From Streptomyces endocoffeicus (GTDB lineage: Bacteria > Actinomycetota > Actinomycetes > Streptomycetales > Streptomycetaceae): 64,000 bases of DNA. The position numbers were made by a program, and so were the translations under genes. Position 1 is the first letter of the stretch; each line of letters opens with the position of its first letter. The notes beneath the pieces are model-generated. The model ran no database searches. It was not told where the DNA came from and was given only the letters and a program-made list of their open reading frames with translations. Positions 37,252 through 47,100 of the stretch are shown in pieces. The DNA lies in NCBI RefSeq assembly GCF_016741935.1, contig NZ_JAERRG010000004.1:186001-250000 (forward strand). The letters are read 5' to 3'.

Positions 37252-39301
37252 GCAGGCGCTCAGCCTCAGCGATCTTCGTCAGGGCTTCGGAGTCCTCACC
37301 GGCGTCGTGCAGCGTCTCGGCGAGGTCCGTGAGGGTACGGGCCTGGTTGTACGCCTCTCCCCGCTCCGCGAAGAAGTCCCGCGCGGTCTCCAGGCGAAGG
37401 CGGGACTGCGCCAGCTGCCCCAGGCCGCGCAGGGCGCGTCCCTGGTGACGCCCGATCAAGGCGAGGGCACGCGGAAGGTCCTGCGCGCCCTCCTGGCCGG
37501 GGGTGATCCGCCGGTAGACGCCCTCCGCCTCGACGAACCGCTCGTACGCCGCCTCGTACCGCCATCGGTTCAAGCACAGCAGGCCCAGGAACTCCACGGA
37601 CGACGCCTCGCCCCGTAAGTGGCCCGCGGCGCGCTCGCAGGCGACGGCCGCGCGCACCGCGTGATCGGCCTCTTCCCACCGTCCCAACTCGCCCAGGCAG
37701 TGGCCCAGTTGGAAGTGCAGTGCGCCCGCCATACGGGAACGCGGCTGATGCTCGTCGGCACACCGGGCCGCGATCCGCAGGGCGGGCAGCACCTCGTCCC
37801 AGTGTCCGGCCTTCAGCTGAAGTGGCCACAGCGCGCGGGCCACTCGCAGCGCCGTGTCGGTGTGCTGGTACTCGTCCGCCACGGAGACCGCCCGCACCAG
37901 GTTCCCGGCCTCGGCCAGCAGGGCCGCCATGCCCTCGGCCGCGTCACCGTACGGAGTCCCCCGCTCGGGTGCGGGCTCGGTCCGCCAGCTCTGCGGCAGG
38001 GCGGCGTGGGCGGCGTGCAGCGCTCGATTCAGCAGGCCGTCGAGCGCCCGTGACACCGCCGCGAAGCACTCCGGGATCCCGTGCTCGGGGCCCGCGGCGT
38101 CGGCCAGATGGCGGCGCACCTCGGGCCGGAAGCGGTAACGTCCGTCCCCCACCGACTCCACCAACTGCGCGTCCGCCGCCGCGGCGAGCATCCGGGCGGC
38201 CTCCTCCTCGGCGACGGCGGCGGCGTCCGAGGCCAGCCGGGCATCGATCGCGGGCCAGCCGCCCAGCGCGGTCAGTCGGCACAGCCGCGCCGTCCCGGGC
38301 CCGAGACGGCGACACGCGTCCTGCGTCATGGTGTGCACCGGATCGCGCCCCGGGGGCTCATCGGACGGGTCCGGGAAGGGCGGTTCGTCGGTCAGCAGGC
38401 GCATCGCCGCCGCCTTCAGGGCGAAGGCGTTGCCCGCGCAGGTGTCCAGCAGGACGGGCATCCGCGGCTTGGCCCGCGCGACCCTCTCGGGACCGGCCAC
38501 CTTCCTCAGCATCCTTAAGCCGTCCCGCTCGCTCAGCGGAGGGACGGCGATGCGCTCCGCCTCCAGAGCGAACGGCGGGCCCGATGCCACCACCAGCAAG
38601 AGCACCTCCGGCGTGGCCGGAATGAGGTTGCGGACCTGCGCGACCGAGGACGCGTGGTCGATCACCACCAACGCCCTGCGGCCCGCCGTCAACCGCCGAT
38701 AAAGCTGTTCACGTCCCGTCTCGGCCGGCGGAATCCGCTCGGGCTCGACGCCCATCTGCCGCAGCAGGCGCAGCAGGACGGCGGCCGGTTCCGGGCCATG
38801 GTCTCCGGCGGCGTCGCGAAGGTCGACGTAGAACTGCCCGTCGGGGTACCGCGCGATCTGGGCGGCGCCCCAGTGCAGGGCCACCGCGCTGGTGCCGATG
38901 CCGGGCGGGCCGTGCAGCAGCGCGACCCGTGGCCGCCCGTCCGCGGCGCGGGTCGCCTCCCGCTTCAGCCGCTTGAGGACGGCCTCGCGGTCGGTGAAGT
39001 CCCGCGTGGCGGGCGGCAGTCCCGCCACGGGGCGCAGCGCCACCGCCGCGTCCGGCAGGCTCCGCAGCAGAAGGGCCCACTCGCCGGATCGTCGGCCGTC
39101 TTCACTCAGGCGCGGATGCATCTGGCGCGCCAGGGCCTCCCACCCCTCCGCGGTGGCCGGCAGCGGCGTCTCCCGGCCCAGGGTCCGTCTCACCAGCGCC
39201 CCCGTCGACAGGAGCACCTGCTTGCCGACTTCTCCGGCCGCGCCGTTCCCCGCCGCCGCGAGGAATGCGGTAAGCGCGCCCACTGTGACGATCTCGATCA
39301 C
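37169..39301 (-). CDS. NB-ARC/TPR signalling protein (AfsR-like without DNA-binding domain), degenerate P-loop
   Basis: 710 residues. A hydrophobic N-terminal helix (IVTVGALTAFLAAAGNG) precedes an NB-ARC domain from about residue 95 (FTDREAVLKRL, RVALLHGPPGIGTSAVALHWG, RRALVVIDHASS, VLLLVVASGP) and then TPR-like helices (about 480-710; ALHFQLGHCLGELGRWEEADH, ALALIGRHQGRALRGLGQLAQ). The Walker A lysine is replaced: G131-PPGIG-T137-S, so nucleotide hydrolysis is doubtful. Start at GTG 39301 with AGGGGAGG. Proteins of this class act as STAND-type switches in regulation or defence. Confidence 0.8.
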   Translation of the reverse strand: MIEIVTVGALTAFLAAAGNGAAGEVGKQVLLSTGALVRRTLGRETPLPATAEGWEALARQMHPRLSEDGRRSGEWALLLRSLPDAAVALRPVAGLPPATRDFTDREAVLKRLKREATRAADGRPRVALLHGPPGIGTSAVALHWGAAQIARYPDGQFYVDLRDAAGDHGPEPAAVLLRLLRQMGVEPERIPPAETGREQLYRRLTAGRRALVVIDHASSVAQVRNLIPATPEVLLLVVASGPPFALEAERIAVPPLSERDGLRMLRKVAGPERVARAKPRMPVLLDTCAGNAFALKAAAMRLLTDEPPFPDPSDEPPGRDPVHTMTQDACRRLGPGTARLCRLTALGGWPAIDARLASDAAAVAEEEAARMLAAAADAQLVESVGDGRYRFRPEVRRHLADAAGPEHGIPECFAAVSRALDGLLNRALHAAHAALPQSWRTEPAPERGTPYGDAAEGMAALLAEAGNLVRAVSVADEYQHTDTALRVARALWPLQLKAGHWDEVLPALRIAARCADEHQPRSRMAGALHFQLGHCLGELGRWEEADHAVRAAVACERAAGHLRGEASSVEFLGLLCLNRWRYEAAYERFVEAEGVYRRITPGQEGAQDLPRALALIGRHQGRALRGLGQLAQSRLRLETARDFFAERGEAYNQARTLTDLAETLHDAGEDSEALTKIAEAERLLRPERATPHLGYLARLRLRCEAAEQAE

Positions 39302-39541
39302 ACCGGCCCCTCCCCTGGTCCCGGTCCGGTCCCTGGCCGGACTGTATCCCCGCGGTACCCGCCCCGGAAAACCATTCGGCCTCGGCGGCCTCGTCCACGG
39401 CCGGCCTGGTGCGCGCGCGGTGAACGTCATCGAGTGCTGAATCGGCCCTAGCGGCCGGGCGGATGTCACACTCCGGCGGGCCGCCCTGTCGTACCTGCGG
39501 AAGCATTGCCACCACAGGTACGACACGATGGAGAACCCGCC

Positions 39542-40099
39542 ATGGCCCGTATCCCGCTCACCCCGCCCAGCACCCTGCTCAACCGCATCGGCGCCTGGTA
39601 CTCCCGGCGCACCTACGGCAAGGTGCTCGACCCCGGTCTGGCCGTCGGCCACAATCCGCGGGTGCTGCTCACCTACGTACGGCAGGAGCGCGGCGCCGCC
39701 AAGTGGAACCGCCTCGACCCGGGCCTCAAGCACCTCGCGGTCATGGCCGCGGCGGCCAGGATCAACTGTTCGTGGTGCATGGACTTCGGCCACTGGGAGG
39801 CCGACAACCTGGGGCTGCCGATGGACAAGATCTCCAAGGTGCCGCGGTGGCGCGACCACCAGGAGGCCTTCACCGATCTTGAGCTGCTCGTCCTGGACTA
39901 CGCCGAGGCGATGACCGAGACCGAGCCCCGCGTGACCGATGAGCTCGCGGCCGCCCTGATCGAGCGGCTGGGTGAGGCGGCGTTCGTCGAACTCACCGCC
40001 ATGGTCGGCCTGGAGAACTACCGCTCGCGCGTCAACAGCGCCTTCGGCCTGACCAGCCAGGGCTTCTCGGACGCCTGCGAGGTACCGTCGCGGGCGTGA
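39542..40099 (+). CDS. Carboxymuconolactone decarboxylase family protein
   Basis: 185 residues, all-helical AhpD-like fold with the redox/proton-relay motif INCSWCMDFGHWEA (CxxC...H) near residues 78-90. The family includes peroxidase-like and decarboxylase members; which one is not clear. Its stop overlaps the GTG start of an ECF sigma factor (GTGA). This pairing with an ECF41 sigma factor is the known genomic signature, where the decarboxylase gene is the sigma factor's own target. Confidence 0.9.
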   Translation: MARIPLTPPSTLLNRIGAWYSRRTYGKVLDPGLAVGHNPRVLLTYVRQERGAAKWNRLDPGLKHLAVMAAAARINCSWCMDFGHWEADNLGLPMDKISKVPRWRDHQEAFTDLELLVLDYAEAMTETEPRVTDELAAALIERLGEAAFVELTAMVGLENYRSRVNSAFGLTSQGFSDACEVPSRA

Positions 40100-40953
40100 T
40101 CGACACGACCACCTTCGAAGAGCACCGGCGGATGCTGTTCGGCATCGCCTACCGCATGCTCGGCTCCGTCGCCGATGCCGAGGACGTGGTGCAGGACGCC
40201 TGGCTGCGCTGCAGTCAGGTGTCCACGCCGGTGCAGAACCCGGCGGGCTATCTGGCCCGTACGGTCACCAACCTCGCGCTCAACCGGCTCACCTCGGCCG
40301 CCGCCACCCGCGAGCGGTACGTCGGGCCCTGGCTGCCCGAGCCGCTGGTCACCCGGCCGGACATCGGCGAGGAGGTGGAGCTGGCCGAGTCCGTCTCGCT
40401 CGCCATGCTCGTCGTCCTGGAGAGTCTGTCGCCGCTGGAACGGGCGGTCTTCGTGCTCAAGGAGGTGTTCGGCTTCTCCTTCCGGGAAATCGCCGGAATG
40501 CTGGACCGCGGCGAGGCGGCCGTACGGCAGGTGGGCAGCCGGGCCAGGGCCCATGTCCGGGCCCGCCGACCGCGTTACGACGCCCCGGCGGAGGTGCGGC
40601 GGCACGTCACCGAGGAGTTCCTGGCGGCGTGTCTCGGCGGCGATCTGAACCGCATGATGGAGCTGCTCGCCCCCGATGTGACGGCGTGGAGCGACGGCGG
40701 CGGCAAGGTGAAGGCCGCCCTCCGCCCGCAGCGGGGCGCGGACAAGGTCGCCCGTTTCCTCGCCGCCGTCATCGCCCAGCCGATGGAGGACCCCCAGGTG
40801 CACCTGGTGGACGTCAACGGCCGGCCGGGACTGCTGCTCACGGTCGCGGGCCGCCCGGACACGGTCGCCTGTGCGGAGGTCGAGGGCGGGCGCATCACCG
40901 AGATCCGCATCATCCGCAACCCGGAGAAGCTGCGGCACCTGCCGCCGCCGTAG
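40096..40953 (+). CDS. ECF41-group RNA polymerase sigma factor (SigJ-like)
   Basis: 285 residues. Sigma region 2 (MLFGIAYRMLGSVADAEDVVQDAWLR) and region 4 (LSPLERAVFVLKEVFGFSFREIAGMLDRGEAAVRQ) are followed by a SnoaL-like C-terminal domain of about 110 residues. The ECF41 hallmarks are present: DGGGK in the extension start and NPEKL near the end. In this group the C-terminal extension replaces a separate anti-sigma factor. The promoter is expected upstream of the decarboxylase gene. The 3' end overlaps the opposite-strand Mca gene by 44 bases. Confidence 0.92.
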   Translation: MIDTTTFEEHRRMLFGIAYRMLGSVADAEDVVQDAWLRCSQVSTPVQNPAGYLARTVTNLALNRLTSAAATRERYVGPWLPEPLVTRPDIGEEVELAESVSLAMLVVLESLSPLERAVFVLKEVFGFSFREIAGMLDRGEAAVRQVGSRARAHVRARRPRYDAPAEVRRHVTEEFLAACLGGDLNRMMELLAPDVTAWSDGGGKVKAALRPQRGADKVARFLAAVIAQPMEDPQVHLVDVNGRPGLLLTVAGRPDTVACAEVEGGRITEIRIIRNPEKLRHLPPP

Positions 40954-41830
40954 GCCGCTCGGGGCGCCGCACCCCGGCGAACAGGTCGTCCTCGGGAGTC
41001 GCGACGCCGACGTCGACAACGACGTGGGACCGGGCCAGGTGGTAGTCCTCAGTGGGCCAGACCTGCCGCTCAACGTCACGATCGTGACGCATGAACCCGG
41101 CGTTCGGGTCGATCTGCGTGGCGTGCGCGAGCAGCGCCCGGTCCCTGGTCGCGAAGTACTCCGCGCACGGCACCCGCGTGGTGATCTCCAGCCCGGACCC
41201 GGACCCCGCCTCGGGCAGTTCGGCCAGTACCTCCCCCATGCCCGAGTCCATGCCCCGCGCGATCAGGGCATCGTGCATGGCCTGGAACCAGGGCCGCGAC
41301 AAACCGCCCTGGTAGTACAGCTTCAACGGCCGCCAGGGCACACCCGCCCCGGGATGGCGGCCGGCCTCCCCCACCGCGTCGAAGGCGGCGGCCGTCACCT
41401 CATGGGTCCTGATGTGATCCGGGTGCGGATAGCCGCCGGTCTCGTCGTACGTGACGACCACATGCGGGCGGAAACTCCGCATCAGCCCCACCAGGCGCCC
41501 GGCCGCCTCCTCCAGCGGTGCGAGCGCGAAACAGCCCTCGGGCAGCGGCTCGCCCGGCCCCGGGAGCCCCGAGTCGACGAACCCCAGAAAGTGCTGCCGG
41601 ACCCCCAGGATCCGGCGGGCCTCCGCCATCTCGTCCCGCCGGATCGCGGCGAGGTTCTCCCGCACACCGGGCCGGTCCATGGCGGGGTTGAGCACATCGC
41701 CACGCTCCCCTCCGGTGCAGGTGACCACCAGCACCTCCACCCCCTCGGCGGCGTACTTGGCCAGCGTGGCCGCGCCCTTGCTGGACTCGTCGTCGGGGTG
41801 GGCGTGCACGCTCATCAGCCGCAGGTTCAA
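40910..41830 (-). CDS. mca: PIG-L deacetylase family, mycothiol S-conjugate amidase-like
   Basis: 306 residues. Zinc-dependent LmbE-like fold with ligands in VHAHPDDESSKGAAT (HPDD) and YPHPDHIRTHE. The TCTGGERGDVLNPAMD segment and HFLGFVDSGLP match mycothiol conjugate amidases, which split mycothiol-toxin conjugates so that the mercapturate can be exported. It may be a second paralogue in this genome, since divergence from the typical Mca N-terminus is visible. I prefer the TTG at 41830 (five bases after GAGGAG) over the GTG at 41836, which overlaps that site. Confidence 0.8.
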   Translation of the reverse strand: MNLRLMSVHAHPDDESSKGAATLAKYAAEGVEVLVVTCTGGERGDVLNPAMDRPGVRENLAAIRRDEMAEARRILGVRQHFLGFVDSGLPGPGEPLPEGCFALAPLEEAAGRLVGLMRSFRPHVVVTYDETGGYPHPDHIRTHEVTAAAFDAVGEAGRHPGAGVPWRPLKLYYQGGLSRPWFQAMHDALIARGMDSGMGEVLAELPEAGSGSGLEITTRVPCAEYFATRDRALLAHATQIDPNAGFMRHDRDVERQVWPTEDYHLARSHVVVDVGVATPEDDLFAGVRRPERPTAAAGAAASPGCG

Positions 41831-41839
41831 GCGCACTCC

Positions 41840-41881
41840 TCGGGATGGTCCGTAGTGACATCGGGATGGTCCGTGGTGACG
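41840..41881. promoter_or_regulatory. Two tandem 21-bp repeats in the mca/tetR divergent gap
   Basis: TCGGGATGGTCCGTAGTGACA (41840-41860) is followed immediately by a copy with two differences (41861-41881). The pair lies next to an AT-rich stretch (41883-41935) between divergent genes, so it may be a double operator for the TetR-family protein. Evidence is position and repetition only. Confidence 0.4.
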
Positions 41882-41956
41882 GACGGATAGAAAAATAGCC
41901 CGAACCCAAATTTAGGTCAACCACAATCTTAGAACCGCCCATGCGAGGATGGGGCC

Positions 41957-42598
41957 ATGACAGCAGGACTGCGTGAGCTGAAGAAGCGGCAGACGCGCCA
42001 GATGATCTCCGACACCGCGACCCGGCTCTTCATGGAGCGCGGCTTCGAGGCGGTGACCATCGCCGAGATCGCGACGGCCGCCCAGGTGGCCAAGATGACG
42101 GTCACGAACTACTTCCCGCGCAAGGAAGACCTGGCCCTCGACTACCACGAGACCATCACCACCGCCCTGGCCCGGACCGTCGCGGACCGCCCGACCGGGG
42201 AATCCGCCCTGACCGCGCTGCGCCGCGCATACCTGGCCGCGGTCGAACGTCACGACCCCGTCGCCGGCTTCTCCAGCCCGGAGTTCGCCCGCATGCTCAC
42301 CGACAGCCCCACCCTCACCGCGAGACTCCGCGAACTGCACGACCAACGCGAGGAAGCCCTGGCCGAAGTCCTCACCGCCGAAACCACGGCCACCCCCGAC
42401 GACCCCACCCCCGACGACCTCACCCCCCGAGCCGCGGCCGCCCTCCTCACCGCCGCCCACCGCACCCTGTTCCACCACGTCCAGGCCCTCACCCGCGCAG
42501 GCCACCCCACCGAGGAAATCGCCACCGCGGCAACCCGATCGGCCGAGCAGGTCTTCGACCTGCTGGAGCCGTCCTTGGGCGACTACGCGGTGCGCTGA
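41957..42598 (+). CDS. TetR family transcriptional regulator
   Basis: 213 residues. The N-terminal TetR helix-turn-helix is clear (RQMISDTATRLFMERGFEAVTIAEIATAAQVAKMTVTNYFPRKEDL). The C-terminal domain is helical with an acidic Thr/Pro-rich loop around residues 140-160, and the C-terminal codons show strong C-ending bias. It is divergent from the Mca gene, so control of mycothiol-linked detoxification is possible but unproven. Confidence 0.92.
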   Translation: MTAGLRELKKRQTRQMISDTATRLFMERGFEAVTIAEIATAAQVAKMTVTNYFPRKEDLALDYHETITTALARTVADRPTGESALTALRRAYLAAVERHDPVAGFSSPEFARMLTDSPTLTARLRELHDQREEALAEVLTAETTATPDDPTPDDLTPRAAAALLTAAHRTLFHHVQALTRAGHPTEEIATAATRSAEQVFDLLEPSLGDYAVR

Positions 42599-42631
42599 CG
42601 TCGATCCGCGGGCCCGGCCGAACCGGCTCAG

Positions 42632-43180
42632 CTAGCGTCCGCTCCGGCGGCCTGCCCGGCGGCCGGTGCGTTCGGTGCGTTCGGTGCGCATCGAGCGGAA
42701 GCCGGGGTGAACGCCGGGGCTGAGGCCTTGGCGGTCCGCCAACCGCCGCAGCAGGCCGGTCAATTGATCCCGCTCCTGCCCCGATAGGCCATCGGTCAGC
42801 CGGCACTCGTGCTCCGCGCCCACCTTCCGCAGCCCTTCCAGCAACTTCCCGCCCTCGTCGGTCAGATGGACCTCGTACAGGCGCCGGTCGGCAGGGTTCC
42901 TGCGGCGCTCGATCAACCCGCGCTCCTCCAGTTCGTCGGCGAAGGCGACGAATCGGCTCGGCGGCATGCCCAGGTCGTCGGCGAGCTCGCGCTGGCTGCG
43001 GCCCGGTGAGTCGGCCAGCAGCCGGAGCAGGCCGCTCTGCGGCGGGGTCAGATCCAGCTCGGCGAGGCGTTCGGCGAACAGCTCGGCGGCGTGGGCGCCG
43101 AGCTGGGCGAGCAGGAAGGCGGCACCGGTCGGGGGCGGGGGCGGGCCCGGTGGCCGTTCACCTTCGTTGGTCATTCCCAT
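42632..43180 (-). CDS. MarR family transcriptional regulator
   Basis: 182 residues with a Pro-rich start, then the MarR winged helix: FAERLAELDLTPPQSGLLRLLADSPGRSQRELADDLGMPPSRFVAFADELEERGLIERRRNPADRRLYEVHLTDEG in part. The C-terminus RTERTERTGRRAGRRSGR is encoded by a nine-base tandem repeat. Two ATG codons lie six bases apart (43180, 43174); no ribosome site is obvious and the mRNA may be leaderless. It is divergent from a membrane protein gene, its likely target. Confidence 0.9.
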   Translation of the reverse strand: MGMTNEGERPPGPPPPPTGAAFLLAQLGAHAAELFAERLAELDLTPPQSGLLRLLADSPGRSQRELADDLGMPPSRFVAFADELEERGLIERRRNPADRRLYEVHLTDEGGKLLEGLRKVGAEHECRLTDGLSGQERDQLTGLLRRLADRQGLSPGVHPGFRSMRTERTERTGRRAGRRSGR

Positions 43181-43189
43181 GCGGACATC

Positions 43190-43228
43190 ATACTCGCTTG
43201 ACAATCGTTTCATCTTGTAATCATTCTC
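43190..43228. promoter_or_regulatory. Candidate promoter/operator between marR and membrane gene
   Basis: A markedly AT-rich 30-base segment in an otherwise GC-rich gap. It contains TTGACA at 43198-43203 and two direct copies of CTTG(AC)AATC-like sequence (CTTGACAATC at 43197, CTTGTAATC at 43214). This is the natural place for divergent promoters and MarR binding. Confidence 0.4.
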
Positions 43229-43268
43229 TTCTGTATCGGTTGCCCGACCGACCAACGGAGGAGAAGCC

Positions 43269-43991
43269 ATGCCCAGCACGACCCCCCGGACGTCCCCCAC
43301 CCCTTCCATCCGGACCGCCCCCGGCGAGCACACCCCCACCCGCCGCCCGCAGGGCGGACCCCCGCTGCTGGCACCCGTGCTCGCGTTCGCCGTCCTGACC
43401 ATCAGCTACGTCGTCGTCAACAGCTCGATCCCACGCCCCGACGCCTCCGGCGAGGAGGTCCTGCGGTACGCCCGGGACAACGGCACCACCATCGAGCTGG
43501 GTTCGCTCCTGCTCCTCGCCTCGGCCACGCCACTGGCGCTCCTGGCGGCGGTGCTCTACCGACGGCTGCGAGCACTGGGCATCACCGCACCGGGCTCGGC
43601 GATCACGCTGGTGGGCGGGGTGCTGGCGGCCGTGGCGCTGAGCGGCAGCGCGCTGTTCGGCTGGGCCGGCGGCCGTCTGCCCATGGACGCCGATCCGGCC
43701 CTGGCCCGCGCGCTGGCCGACCTGTCGTTCCTGTCGGGCGGTGTCGCCTACTCGGTGACATTCGCGATGCTCGTCTCCGGCGTCTCGGTGACCGGGCTGA
43801 TGACCCGCCTGCTGCCCCGCCCGCTGACCTGGACCGGGCTGGCGCTGGCCGCCGCGGGCATGGTCTCCCTGCTCTCGCTGATCGCCGACCCGTTCGCCTA
43901 CCTGCTGCCGGTCGTCCGCTTCGGCGGGCTCATCTGGCTGGTCATCGCCGCGTTCCTGCTGCCCCGTACCCGCCCGTCCCGGCATCAGTGA
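43269..43991 (+). CDS. Membrane protein, DUF4386-like
   Basis: 240 residues with a Pro/Thr/Arg-rich cytoplasmic start and about six hydrophobic helices (for example LLAPVLAFAVLTISYVVVN, LGSLLLLASATPLALLAAVLY, LVGGVLAAVALSGSALFGW). The spacing resembles DUF4386 membrane proteins, but that assignment is tentative. Excellent ribosome site (CGGAGGAGAAGCC then ATG). Divergent to the MarR gene, so probably repressed by it; a small-molecule or stress role is only guessed. Confidence 0.75.
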   Translation: MPSTTPRTSPTPSIRTAPGEHTPTRRPQGGPPLLAPVLAFAVLTISYVVVNSSIPRPDASGEEVLRYARDNGTTIELGSLLLLASATPLALLAAVLYRRLRALGITAPGSAITLVGGVLAAVALSGSALFGWAGGRLPMDADPALARALADLSFLSGGVAYSVTFAMLVSGVSVTGLMTRLLPRPLTWTGLALAAAGMVSLLSLIADPFAYLLPVVRFGGLIWLVIAAFLLPRTRPSRHQ

Positions 43992-44142
43992 GCGTCACCA
44001 GTGAGCGTCGGACGCGCGGACACGCCGAGGACACCCACAGAGCGCACGCCGGTTATCCACAGGACCATGAAGTCCCTTGTACGTGACCGCTGTTCGACTT
44101 AGCGTGACGGATCACTGGCAACGTTGAGGGGGGGCGCGGGGC

Positions 44143-47100
44143 GTGGCGTTCTGGATGGCTGCGACGTCGATATGGGCCGTGCTGCAACTGTTGTTGCTGT
44201 CCTGGCCGGTGCGGACGGCGCGGTGGCCGACGGTGCTGCTCGCCTTCGGGGTGGGCGCTTACGGCTGCGGTGTGCTCTCGATGGTGCTGGAGCTCGTGGT
44301 GGCACGGCAGTTGGCCACCGCGAGGGGGACGTCGCTGTCGGGCGTCATGGACGAGGTGTCGTGGACGACGGCTCCGGTGGTGGAGGAGCTGATCAAGATC
44401 GCGCCGCTCCTGGTCGCGGGGTGGGCGCTGCGCCGGCGGATGCAGTGGGGTCTGGCGGACTTCGTGGTGCTGGGCGGGGCCGCCGGGGCCGGATTCGGTC
44501 TGCTGGAAAAGCTTCTGATGTACGCCGAGTCCGCCGGTAAGGCCGTTCCCCTGGATGAGGGCGGCTGGCAGATCGCGGAGGGGCTGATCGACCACCCGTA
44601 TGTTCCCGGCCCCGGGCAGATCGTCGGCAGCTGGTTCCCCGCACCGACCGGCACCGTCGAGGTCGGAGGGCCGGTACTCCCCTACGAGGCGCATATCTTC
44701 ACCAGCGCGCTGGCCGGGCTGGGGGTGGGCCTGCTGTGGTGTGGTGCCCGCGTAGTGACCCGGGTCGCGGCACTGGTGCCGCTGGCCGGGGCGGTGGCGA
44801 TCCACTGGGTGACCAATTACGCCGCGGTCTTCCAGGGCAATGAATCGGCGATGGAGTGGCGGGAGCGGCTGGCCGGGGAGTGGGGGCTGTGGATCATCCT
44901 GGGGTGCCTTGCCGCCGCGTGGGTCTGGGATCTGCGCCGGTCCCGCCTGGGCCGGCGCCGCGCGCCCGACGTCGCGCTGGCGGCCGAGCGCCAGGGCCGG
45001 ACCGCCCTGGAAACTCTCTCCGGGTACGCCCTGCTGCGTCTACCGGCCACCTGGTTGATCGCCCTGGGCTACGCCCGGCGGCGCCGGGCGCTGCTGTACG
45101 CCACGGCCCACCCCCGTATCCGCGCGGAGACGCTGGAGCCGCTGCGCGAGTCGGTCGTCGAGCGGACCCACCGTATGGACGCCACCCACAGCCAGGAGGC
45201 ATGGCGTGGCGTGACCTTACGGCAGCTGTGGCACCGGGCCCGGGAGCAGCGCCTCCGCTGGCCGCGGCACGAGAAGGTGCTTCTGGTGCTCAGCCTGCTG
45301 CTGGCCGTCCCCTCCGTGGCGTATCTGGCGGTGGGCTCCTTCCCGTCCACGAAGGATCTGCAGGAGTACTTCACCGGGGGTACCGGGCTGCGCATTCTGG
45401 TCGGCGTCGGTCTGGGCGGGCTGGCCCTGACCCTGTGGCGCCTGATCTCCGCCGTACGCGGCTATCGGACCGCGGGCGCGGCCCCGCTGGGCGAGGCCGT
45501 CGCCCTGGTCCAGTTCCGCATCGCCGTCTGCGCGGGCTCGCTCGTCGTCGGCGTCCTGCTGCTGTCCCGCTGGTCGGCCATCGCGGACGGCGAGGCCCCG
45601 CTCGCCGGCTACGACATCCTTGGCACCGATCGTTTCCTCCTGGAAAAGCTCCTTGAGACCGGCCTTCCCCTCCTCCTCACCCTCGCCATGTTCGCCATGC
45701 CCTACGCGCTGCCGCTTGAGCTCGCCATGGGCGGAGGGCTGGCGGAGTCCCTGCTGATGGGCCTCGCCCCGCGCGCCCTGGCCCCGGTCGCCTCCCGCAT
45801 CGGAGCCAGGCTGGCGGCGCGTGAGGCGACGCAGTGGGCGCGCGGTGCGCTCCGGAGCCGTGGCCGGGGGGTGTTCTCCCGTACCTGGGACCGGGTGCGG
45901 CACGGCCGTACCGATCCGGTGGATCTGGCGACCGGGCGGATGTTCCTGCCGCAGACGGATGTGGAGCTGCCGGGTGTGCTGCCGCTGGTGTTCTCCCGCC
46001 GGGTGGACTCCGGGTACCGCGCCGGGCGGTGGTTCGGCCCGACCTGGGCGTCGACGGCCGACCAGCGACTGGAGTCCGACGAGCAGGGCGTGGTCTTCTT
46101 CACCGAGGACGGTCTGCTGCTGGCCTATCCGCATCCGGTGCCGGGCGGCGCCGCGGTCCTGCCCGCGGAGGGTCCGCGGTGGCCGCTGGCACGGACGGCG
46201 GACGGCGGTGCGTACACCCTCACCGACCCGGACGCCGGGCTCGTCCGCACCTTCACCCCGCACCATGACCAGGCGCTGCTGCGGGAGATCGCCGACCGCA
46301 ACGGCAACCGCGTCACCTTCGCCTATGACGCTTCCGGCACCCCCCTCGAGATCCTCCACAGCGGTGGCTACCGGCTGCGGCTGACGTCGGAGCACGAGCG
46401 GATCACCGGCCTGTGGGTGGGGGACGTACGGGTGAGGGGCTTCGGCTACACCGATGGCCAACTCACCGAGGTCACGGGCTCCTCGGGCCTGCCGCTGCGT
46501 TTCGTCTACGACCGGGCCGGACGGGTCACGTCCTGGATCGACACCAACAACCGCTGGTACTCCTACGCCTACGACGAGCGGGACCGGGTCGTCGCCGAGG
46601 GCGGCGAGGGCGGCCACTACACCCTCCGCATCGGCTACGACGGAGTCGACCCGGACTTCCCGGGCCTGAAGGTCACGGCCCTGACCTCACCGGACGGTGC
46701 GATCACCCGCTATCTGATCGACGAGGCGCACCAGGTCGTCGGGGAGATCGACGCGTCCGGCGCGGTCAGCCGCACGATGTACGACCAAGCGGGCCGTACG
46801 GTCGCCGAAACCGACCCGCTGGGCCGCACCACCGGCCTGCGCTACGACGAGCACGGGCATCTGACGGCCGTGATCCGGCCGGACGGCAGCGAGATCAGCG
46901 CGGAGCTCGACACACAGGGCAACCCTCTGCGGATCACCGACCCGGGCGGCGCGGTGTGGCACCAGACCTTCGACACGGCGGGCAACCGCACCACCCTCAC
47001 CGACCCGCTCGCCGCCACCACCCGCTACCTCTACGACGAGCGCGGAGGTCTGCTCGCCGTCACCGACCCGCTGGGAGCCACGACCCGGGTGCGCTGCGAC

